Shown: positions 59,146 through 64,000 of the stretch, piece by piece
Numbering within the stretch: the first letter of the stretch is position 1
Layout: each line of letters begins with the position of its first letter
NCBI RefSeq assembly: GCF_001661495.1
Contig: NZ_BDDT01000003.1
Coordinates: 397,507 to 461,506 of the forward strand
DNA: 64,000 nucleotides
Direction of reading: 5' to 3'
From: Pseudoalteromonas prydzensis
GTDB taxonomy: Bacteria; Pseudomonadota; Gammaproteobacteria; Enterobacterales; Alteromonadaceae
Program-made: the position numbers and the translations under genes
Notes under the pieces: model-generated
The model's database searches: none
Seen by the model: only the letters and a program-made list of their open reading frames with translations
Told to the model about the DNA's origin: nothing

Positions 59146-59442
59146 TTACCACCCCTCGAAATGCGTACCAACCTCTTTGCCTTTTTCTAAATCATCTTTT
59201 GCGAAATAGCCAAAGCGGTTATGTTCATTTCGCATACTTAACCTATGAAATGTAATACAACAAAGTAAATAGACTAACCAGAAAAAAAGCAATAACCCAA
59301 CAAACAGAAATGACTTTTCGGTGAAATTAAGGCCATCTCTGAAGAAGACTATCGGGATACCAATAAGAGCGACTAGCCATAAAGTATGCAGAAATGTGAC
59401 TTTTGCAGCAGTCATTAATATAGCGGGATTGTAGTACGACAT
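59146..59442 (-). CDS. Small membrane protein, cassette gene
   Basis: 98 residues from ATG 59442 (MSYYNPAILMTAAKVTFL), with AAGGA seven bases upstream. Two membrane helices (FLHTLWLVALIGIPIVFF and SFLFVGLLLFFWLVYLLCCITF) and a polar C-terminal tail. No family recognised. Flanked by attC-like sites on both sides. Confidence 0.6.
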   Translation of the reverse strand: MSYYNPAILMTAAKVTFLHTLWLVALIGIPIVFFRDGLNFTEKSFLFVGLLLFFWLVYLLCCITFHRLSMRNEHNRFGYFAKDDLEKGKEVGTHFEGW

Positions 59443-59461
59443 TTGCAAATCCTTATAGTAT

Positions 59462-59528
59462 TTCTAAGGCTCGGTACTAGACGAGCTAATAGTTGTTGAG
59501 GAACGAGACACCAGCCAACTGTTAGATG
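59462..59528 (-). other. attC site between membrane-protein cassettes
   Basis: The right core AGCCAACTGTTAGATG (59513-59528) matches the GTTRRRY consensus. The left core is degenerate (TATTTCTAAGGCT, 59459-59471), with AGGCT able to pair with AGCC of the right side. It lies between the 59146 and 59557 genes. Confidence 0.5.
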
Positions 59529-59556
59529 TCCTTTTCTTTATAGCCTTGCTATGTGT

Positions 59557-59925
59557 CTACTGGTTACAAGCTACCTGGTTACTTTCACTAACAGTAATTA
59601 CAAACCGCTTATTAAACTCATTGTTAGTTATATAACCACAGGACCCGCTTATAATTTTTCTGCCTATGCTGAATGAGTAATTATAGCTGCCATCACTTTG
59701 AGAGAGTGAGTAATAAATAGTATTTTCCTGCTCAAGCTCAATAGTACCAAAATTCAAATTACTGTTAAGCAAGCTAACATTTACGTTGCTTATAACGTTC
59801 TCAGATTTATTTACTACCGTAACATTTGGAGTGATATAGAAATATAAGTAATAAGATCCGATACAAACCAATAAAAGAAGAATAGTTATTTTAACAAACA
59901 GGTTCATCAACTGTCTCACTGGCAT
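59557..59925 (-). CDS. Membrane-anchored protein of unknown function, cassette gene
   Basis: 122 residues (or 116 from ATG 59907, MNLFVKITILLLLVC). One N-terminal membrane helix, then a beta-rich domain with two cysteines (SGSCGYI and QVACNQ) that could form a disulfide, pointing to a periplasmic location. No family recognised. Its 5' end abuts the GAGCC end of repeat B. Confidence 0.6.
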   Translation of the reverse strand: MPVRQLMNLFVKITILLLLVCIGSYYLYFYITPNVTVVNKSENVISNVNVSLLNSNLNFGTIELEQENTIYYSLSQSDGSYNYSFSIGRKIISGSCGYITNNEFNKRFVITVSESNQVACNQ

Positions 59926-59930
59926 ACAAC

Positions 59931-60259
59931 GAGCCTGTAGTTTAACTCGTTTTCAATTTATTTTTATTGATGCGTTAACCGTTAACCATAGCCGAGTTGC
60001 TATTTTGATTCAATCGACAACTGACTTTCACATAAACTATAAAAGAGGATTTACTGTTGCTTTATTGACGCTTTGTAAGGTCTGACTGGTGGCTTATTTG
60101 CAGAGGTAGTAGCTTACCTTTATTAATGCATCGTGTTTTACGCATGCCAATATAAGCCTTCAAATTAATCCTCATTTACTTCTCATTCCCTTCTCCTTGT
60201 GCAAAAAAACTTTAATTGAATTATTCACAAAGAGGTTAAGAGACGCTGCGCTTTAGAGT
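59931..60259 (+). repeat. Hairpin repeat, copy B
   Basis: About 329 bases from GAGCCTGTAGTTTAACTCG to GCTGCGCTTTAGAG. It aligns along its whole length with copy C and ends with the inverted repeat CTCCTTGTG / CACAAAGAG. AACGAG...CTCGTT at the left end forms a second small hairpin. No plausible ORF. It is followed directly by the 3' half of intron B, as copy D is by intron D. Confidence 0.85.
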
Positions 60260-60298
60260 GAAACCGATGCGAGATCCACAAAGTATTTACGTAGCTGG

Positions 60299-60712
60299 GG
60301 ACGCTGCTACCTAATAGCCAACAATTATCAGCTAAAGGTGGATTTAGAACACAGGATCCGTCGCAGGATAAGAATGTGCTACTGTCGGCAATGACCCTCT
60401 TTATAAGGAATATCACGCACTAAAGTACGCAGTTTAATGAAATTGGGGGTCAGTGAGCGACTCGCCATAGCATGTGGTATCACCAGCACCAAAAGTAGGC
60501 GCTTGGAAGCGAAGGCCCTTGTCGAAGCTCAAAAACAAAAGGAATTAACATTGCGCTAGGCAATAACTACTTAGCTTCACAAGGTTTAGTGTCATTGAGA
60601 GATATTTGGATCAATATTCATTACGGGAGATGAACCGCCCATTGCACTTCCTGTTAATAAAAAGCGCATGTTAGGTGGTGTGGGGGCTGTAGGAGACCTC
60701 CGGCTACCCGAT
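60299..60712 (+). mobile_element. Group IIC-attC intron, 5'-truncated (copy B)
   Basis: The remnant contains the intron-encoded protein C-terminus: GRCYLIANNYQLKVDLEH, then IRRRIRMCY, RTKVRSLMKLGVSERLAIACG, and, after a frameshift, GNNYLASQGLVSLRDIWINIHYGR ending at TGA 60631. The RNA 3' region follows, with a hairpin GGCTGTAGG..CCTCCGGCTACC and the end CCCGAT (60712). The 3' exon TATAGTGC belongs to the next cassette's attC/stop region. Domain I and the reverse transcriptase are missing. Confidence 0.85.
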
Positions 60713-61284
60713 TATAGTGCTTTAATGAACGCATACGGTTGTACATGAGAGAAATAAATTTTATCTATTTCGAATTCCAGTATAAATGGGTCGACACATC
60801 CTTGATGCTTGTATAGATAAACAATTTTACACACCAATCGAGCTGTTAATTTAATAATATCGTCATTATTAATAGTATTGGCACTTGGCTCATAAACATA
60901 ACGACTTTGAGTAAATAATTTTCTATTTTCATGCAAGATCTTAAATTCAAAAGGCTCAAATAGATAAGTTTGTAAATCTTTTGGTAATGCCTCATACAGA
61001 ACGGTTAAATCATGTACATCTGATTTTTTAGGTAGCGTTCCATCCGCGACCAGTGACTTTTTATCAAATTGATAGGTCTCGTTTAGTTGCCCATGGTTAC
61101 CTGCAACTGAAACGAGAAAACTCTTAAGAATTATTTCAATTGATAGAGCACACATTACTGTCTGTAACCCCATCCTTTGATGGTTAGACATAACAGACAT
61201 ACTGTAATAATCAAAAGCACATTCTATCATGTAAGGCCTAAACTCAATTTTGCTTACATTGGAGATGTTTGGTTGAAAATTCAT
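60712..61284 (-). CDS. HEPN-like protein of unknown function, cassette gene
   Basis: 190 residues, all-helical by composition. CALSIEIILKSFLVSVAG followed by KKSDVHDLTVLYEALPKDLQTYLF and FTQSRYVYEP resembles the helical HEPN superfamily (an IE...LK helix, an H-D-L...L..L helix and an F...RY.YE segment). The canonical catalytic R-x4-6-H motif is not seen, so it would be a non-nuclease HEPN or only look-alike. Its TAA stop spans the splice junction of intron B. Confidence 0.55.
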   Translation of the reverse strand: MNFQPNISNVSKIEFRPYMIECAFDYYSMSVMSNHQRMGLQTVMCALSIEIILKSFLVSVAGNHGQLNETYQFDKKSLVADGTLPKKSDVHDLTVLYEALPKDLQTYLFEPFEFKILHENRKLFTQSRYVYEPSANTINNDDIIKLTARLVCKIVYLYKHQGCVDPFILEFEIDKIYFSHVQPYAFIKAL

Positions 61285-61308
61285 GGACTCTCCAGATTAA
61301 CTATTTGC

Positions 61309-61388
61309 GCTATAACGCCCCAAACAGCGGAAAACGCGAGCGTTTTGGCGCAGCTAGCGAGTGATTTTCCGATGACTTGGCTTGTTAG
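61309..61388 (-). other. attC site, best preserved in the array
   Basis: On the plus strand the left core TATAACGCCCC and right core GGCTTGTTAGC bracket about 60 bases. Inside are CAGCGGAAAA and TTTTCCG arms (with AACGCGAGCGTT as the central hairpin), which give the imperfect palindrome expected of attC. The TAA stop of the gene to the right lies within the right core. Confidence 0.85.
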
Positions 61389-61705
61389 CTTTGCATGTCA
61401 ATTTCAACAACTTGAGCCTCTTTAAATATACTTTTAGCTCTTTCAAACACAATACTTCTATTAGCTGAATGCACTGTAATATTGATTGCGTTATCCGATA
61501 ATGTAAAAAGTGTAATACAACCTGCATTTTGGACCTTTGCTATATCCGACTTTTTTACCAATCGACCTTCAGTATTATAAAAACGAGAATAAGAATTTGA
61601 TCTTACCTGCACGTTTGAACCTAAATCGTTAAACGTCCTTTCTGCTTTATCCAAAAAGTTGACGGGAATCATTGATTCCAACTTTATAACCAATACAAAG
61701 AACAA
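61385..61705 (-). CDS. Membrane-anchored small protein, cassette gene
   Basis: 106 residues from the first in-frame ATG (61705). The open frame runs on to about 61732 with LIFLIGSVLFFVLVI, which completes a membrane helix. A GGAGG-like site lies at about 61742-61746, so translation may begin upstream of 61705 at a non-ATG codon. The C-terminal half looks like a small alpha/beta domain. No family recognised. Its stop lies in an attC. Confidence 0.55.
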   Translation of the reverse strand: MFFVLVIKLESMIPVNFLDKAERTFNDLGSNVQVRSNSYSRFYNTEGRLVKKSDIAKVQNAGCITLFTLSDNAINITVHSANRSIVFERAKSIFKEAQVVEIDMQS

Positions 61706-61758
61706 TACGGAACCAATCAGAAAAATTAAGGTGTCGATAATGCCTCCGCAAAGCTAAC

Positions 61759-62079
61759 GAGCCTGTAGATTAACTCGTTTTTTAATTTATTTTTATTGAT
61801 TCATTAACCATAGCCGAGTTCCTATTTTGATTCAATCGGTTACTTTGATTTTACGTAAAATATAAAAAGAGGATTTGCTGTTGCTTTAATTGGCGTTTTG
61901 CCGGTGTTTGAGTCGCTTATTTAAGGAGATAAGGGTTAGTTTTATTAAAGTAGTGTGTATTACGCATGCTAATATAAGCCTTCAAGTTAATCCTCATTTA
62001 CTTCTCACTCCCTTCTCTTTGTGCAAAAAAATTTAGTGAATTATTCACAAAGAGGTCAAAAGATGCTGCGCTTTAGAGG
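61759..62079 (+). repeat. Hairpin repeat, copy C
   Basis: 321 bases from GAGCCTGTAGATTAACTCG to GCTTTAGAGG. It contains the CTCTTTGTG / CACAAAGAG inverted repeat. It occupies the whole gap between two cassette genes with no intron next to it, so it defines the repeat unit ends best. No ORF of note. Confidence 0.87.
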
Positions 62080-62139
62080 AAGACACAAAAGAAGTATAAG
62101 TCACTGCTGCGCCAATAGCTGCTTCAATCTGGTACAGTT

Positions 62140-62346
62140 TTATTTAAACCTAGGCCCACAAAATTGGCATAATCCACGAACGTCCAACTTCATTACGGGA
62201 AACATATTCTCGAAATTCACTTTTTGAATATCATTGGGTGTGTCGGGACCTCTGCCATATTGTCCACAAGCAGCACATTGCCTAATCCATTTTCGTGTTC
62301 TTGGATCACGCAAGAACCACTGTTGAGTTTTAGTTTCAGTTCTCAT
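62140..62346 (-). CDS. Small zinc-finger protein, cassette gene
   Basis: 68 residues from ATG 62346 (MRTETKTQQWFLRDPRTRKW), which lies nine bases after an attC core; three more codons upstream are possible. CAACGQYGRGPD and LCQFCGPRF supply two CxxC pairs for one zinc. Such small WF.DPRT..W-type proteins are familiar as integron hypotheticals. No attC remains on its 3' side; repeat C begins 60 bases away. Confidence 0.65.
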   Translation of the reverse strand: MRTETKTQQWFLRDPRTRKWIRQCAACGQYGRGPDTPNDIQKVNFENMFPVMKLDVRGLCQFCGPRFK

Positions 62347-62349
62347 GAA

Positions 62350-62424
62350 CACCAAAACGACCGCATTTGCAGCTGGTTTGTAGCGCAGCGGAAAACCAGT
62401 CCGACAACATGCGCTTGTTATAAG
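62350..62424 (-). other. attC site
   Basis: The plus-strand right core GCGCTTGTTATAAGG (62411-62425) is intact; the left core ACCAAAACGACCGCAT is weaker. CTGGTTT...AAACCAG (about 62373-62399) gives a strong inner stem. The stop codon of the 161-residue gene overlaps the right core. Confidence 0.7.
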
Positions 62425-62903
62425 GCATTTATTGCACGACCAAAATTAACACCACCACGTTCCTCAAGTTCAAAGCTTTGACCTTGAATAAGCTTCGGTT
62501 TTTGACGAACGTACATTTTGAAACCAGTTGCTTTAAGTGATATTTCACCTTCTTGGCAATCAAAGCGATAAGTATGAGATGTGAACTTGCCATTTGGTGT
62601 TAGTTCTGGATTTTCCAAGTACAGGTCGGCTACCTCAATGAGACCTTGTTGTGATTCAATATCAATTCTCACATCAAAAGCATTTTCAAAAACCATTGTT
62701 GCCGGAGCAACCCAAAATTTGAAGTATGTTTCATTTTCCTTCGGGTGAACCCATTTGAATATGTAATCTAGATCTAACAAGTATTCGAATTGCCCTGAAT
62801 TGGCGACCATTGACCATATTGACGTGTCATGCCACCCCATTACATTGAAGTCAGCTTCAGACCAAACTTCCTTTTCCAATTCGTATGCGCTCACTCGATT
62901 CAT
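62418..62903 (-). CDS. Integron-type hypothetical protein
   Basis: 161 residues. The N-terminal part has WSEADFNVMGWHDTSIWSM, a motif I recall from many uncharacterised cassette and chromosomal proteins (EADF..MGWHD). The rest alternates strands (EYLLDLDYIFKW, YFKFWVAPATMVFENAFDV), suggesting a beta-sandwich. No function is known. Lies between two attC sites. Confidence 0.7.
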   Translation of the reverse strand: MNRVSAYELEKEVWSEADFNVMGWHDTSIWSMVANSGQFEYLLDLDYIFKWVHPKENETYFKFWVAPATMVFENAFDVRIDIESQQGLIEVADLYLENPELTPNGKFTSHTYRFDCQEGEISLKATGFKMYVRQKPKLIQGQSFELEERGGVNFGRAINAL

Positions 62904-62907
62904 GCCT

Positions 62908-62982
62908 TATAACGCCGCAAATAAACGGCTAAAAATAGTTGGCTATAATTTGTGAGGTACGAACAAAGCCAACTGTTTTTTG
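62908..62982 (-). other. attC site
   Basis: The left core TATAACGCCGC is intact; the right end GCCAACTGTTTTTTG is degenerate (TGTTTTT instead of TGTTAG). The inner arms AGTTGGCT (62958-62965 region: ATAGTTGGCT) and AGCCAACT are perfectly complementary, giving a hairpin. Confidence 0.65.
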
Positions 62983-62991
62983 TCCACACTT

Positions 62992-63456
62992 TTAATTTGC
63001 TTTGTTATATTGCGACTTACACAATACATTTTGGCTACGCCCATTACCATACAACTTTAACCTTTCTGTACCACCTGTTTTTTCAAAAAAACTTTGTAAT
63101 GTAATTTCTTTTTGCTCGTAGCTCATTAGATGCCAAAAACCGTAAAACCCTTTGAACCAAAAGTAATAGAACACAGCTCCAACGGCTAATAATAAATATA
63201 CAGATTTACCTACTTTTTGTTTGTACTTTATGCCGCAATAAAAAAACCAAATACAGCTCAATATCGCCACAATCAAAAATGCTGAAAAAGGTGTTATTAC
63301 AGTATCAGAGTTACTCCAAATAGAGCTTAGACAAGTGGAGTTCCTATCTAACACCATAGAGAAAGTTAGTGTAATTTTAAAAAAGAAATACAACAAAACG
63401 GTAGTGAATACCGCATATAAAATACCGCTTTCCTTGCATTCTTTCTTATTCAACAC
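62992..63456 (-). CDS. Membrane protein of unknown function, cassette gene
   Basis: 154 residues with three or four helices (GILYAVFTTVLLYFFFKITLTF, VITPFSAFLIVAILSCIWFFY, SVYLLLAVGAVFYYFWF) and a polar C-terminal tail with TGGTERLKLYGNG. No family recognised. Flanked by attC sites; AT-rich. Confidence 0.65.
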   Translation of the reverse strand: MLNKKECKESGILYAVFTTVLLYFFFKITLTFSMVLDRNSTCLSSIWSNSDTVITPFSAFLIVAILSCIWFFYCGIKYKQKVGKSVYLLLAVGAVFYYFWFKGFYGFWHLMSYEQKEITLQSFFEKTGGTERLKLYGNGRSQNVLCKSQYNKAN

Positions 63457-63473
63457 TTGACCTTACAGAGCAA

Positions 63474-63543
63474 TATAACGCCGCCAACAGCGGCCGAGCG
63501 TAGCGAGGTCCAGCCACGAAGGGGCGATGCTGATTGGCCTTGT
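63474..63543 (-). other. attC site interrupted by intron F
   Basis: The left core TATAACGCCGCCAACAGCGG matches other sites of the array. The right side stops at TTGGCCTTGT, where the TAG/TAT half should follow, and the intron sequence GTACGCCC begins instead. The site and insertion point agree with those of intron E at 15116. Confidence 0.75.
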
Positions 63544-63735
63544 GTACGCCCGACATGGGCATTGACTTATGAGGTGAAAGTCCTCTGTAGGAAGATCACC
63601 GTTTAAATAACATACTGTTATTAAACGATAACTACTAGCGAATGGCAAGGGCTAAATCGCGAGAGATAGTCTGAAGGAAGCCGCTAGCATTCTTTATAAA
63701 AGTAAGTGCGAGCTGATGAACAAAAACATCATATT

Positions 63736-63884
63736 GAAATGGTCAACTAATTTTGGAGAGATTCTAATGCGGCATTTTTTAATTCATTATATTTCTGATG
63801 CGGTGTCATATAATCAAGCGTTGAATGCCTGCGTTTGTAATTGTAAAACTGAATATAATTACCTACTTCACTTATCACTAAGCG
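63736..63884 (-). mobile_element. IS3-family insertion sequence remnant
   Basis: TGAAATGGTCAACTAATTTT at 63735-63754 resembles an IS3 terminal repeat. The minus strand then encodes the last 45 residues of the transposase (63747-63884): YNYKRRHSTLDYMTP, the conserved C-terminus after the DDE core, and then a stop. The remainder of the IS was lost when the region was rejoined to the intron at 63884. Confidence 0.85.
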
Positions 63885-64000
63885 ATTAAAACTCAAAGTG
63901 AATGAATCGAAAAGTCGGGTCGGTCCTGTATCAGGCTCGAAATTTCTCGGGTTTACCTTCCGTTACGGTCAAGTGCAGATCCACGAACAGGCGCTAAAGA
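63883..64000 (+). pseudogene. Group II intron reverse transcriptase/maturase, internal fragment
   Basis: 39 codons in frame: RLKLKVNESKSRVGPV and KFLGFTFRYGQVQIHEQALK. This is the end of the reverse transcriptase domain (K.K.VN..KS..G and FLGF.F motifs) of a group II intron-encoded protein. The start and the YADD catalytic region are missing because of the IS remnant. The frame is open at the edge of the window, so the maturase part may be intact beyond it. Confidence 0.85.

Larger units (their letters stand above)
63544..64000 (+). mobile_element. Group IIC-attC intron, interrupted and continuing past the edge (copy F)
   Basis: The first 190 bases (to about 63735) are domain I sequence, GTACGCCCGACATGGGCATT onward, closely similar to the 5' part of copy E, including AACATACTGTTATTAAACGAT and GCCGCTAGCATTCTTTATAAA. 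From 63736 an IS3-family remnant replaces the beginning of the intron-encoded protein, which resumes at 63883. The element is oriented plus, against the minus-strand cassettes. The splice border could be shifted two bases left (GTGTACG). Confidence 0.85.

Noticed and set aside
60225..60416. 63-codon minus-strand ORF across the repeat B / intron B junction
   Set aside because: It is antisense to the decayed intron-encoded protein and has no homology that I recognise; judged fortuitous.
59931..62079. Hairpin repeats read as ordinary attC sites of unusual length
   Set aside because: Although the GAGCC end touches a GTTAG-like core, the two ends of the repeat are not complementary to each other, as attC arms must be.
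57284..64000. A prophage or phage-defence island
   Set aside because: No capsid, tail, integrase, restriction or CRISPR genes are seen; attC-like sites and small unrelated one-direction genes fit a cassette array better.

Overview
The window is a 64-kb stretch of a gammaproteobacterial chromosome. Gene content, neighbour order (trmO-proS; pyrF-lapB-lapA-ihfB-rpsA-cmk-aroA-serC-gyrA; ubiG-HAD phosphatase; nrdA-nrdB-yfaE; sppA-ansA; thrS-infC-rpmI-rplT) and AT-leaning coding sequence point to a marine Alteromonadales bacterium, most likely Pseudoalteromonas or a close relative. That assignment is inference from synteny and was not checked against a database.

Layout. Positions 1-13,556 hold the electron-transfer flavoprotein genes etfBA facing ETF-ubiquinone oxidoreductase across a promoter with two palindromic operators. 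They are followed by a thioesterase, an outer-membrane barrel, trmO-proS, two metallophosphoesterases, trhO, and a DEAD-box helicase/cvfB pair. Next comes an odd accessory island (13,557-16,080): 17 perfect copies of a 7-bp unit, a terminator, and a two-gene piece of an integron cassette array interrupted by two decayed group II introns. From 16.1 to 57.2 kb the window is ordinary core genome: envelope and translation genes, aromatic amino acid and serine synthesis, gyrase, class Ia ribonucleotide reductase, a probable zinc-regulated TonB receptor, tRNA-Ser, fadH, sppA-ansA, gnd, pyk, a LytS/LytTR two-component pair, the thrS operon and an acyl-CoA synthetase.

From about 57.2 kb to the right edge is a second, larger cassette array. 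Small unrelated minus-strand genes are separated by attC-like sites (left motif TATAACGCC, right motif TTGTTAG or TTGTTAT, with stop codons inside the attC). No integrase gene is visible. The array is riddled with group II introns of the IIC-attC type in several states of decay, an IS110-family and an IS3-family remnant, and a repeat family of about 140-330 bp with a conserved hairpin (CTCTTTGTG...CACAAAGAG). The same repeat, joined to an intron 3' half, also occurs in the small island at 15.5-16.0 kb in the opposite orientation. The two cassette loci are therefore inverted relative to each other around a 41-kb core segment.

The most interesting material is this combination of integrase-less cassette clusters, miniaturised IIC-attC introns and the unexplained hairpin repeat. 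Among regulatory sequences, the best-supported sites are a Zur-type box before the His-rich receptor, an NrdR box before nrdA, paired palindromes between etfB and the ETF-QO gene, and a LacI-type palindrome between gnd and pyk.
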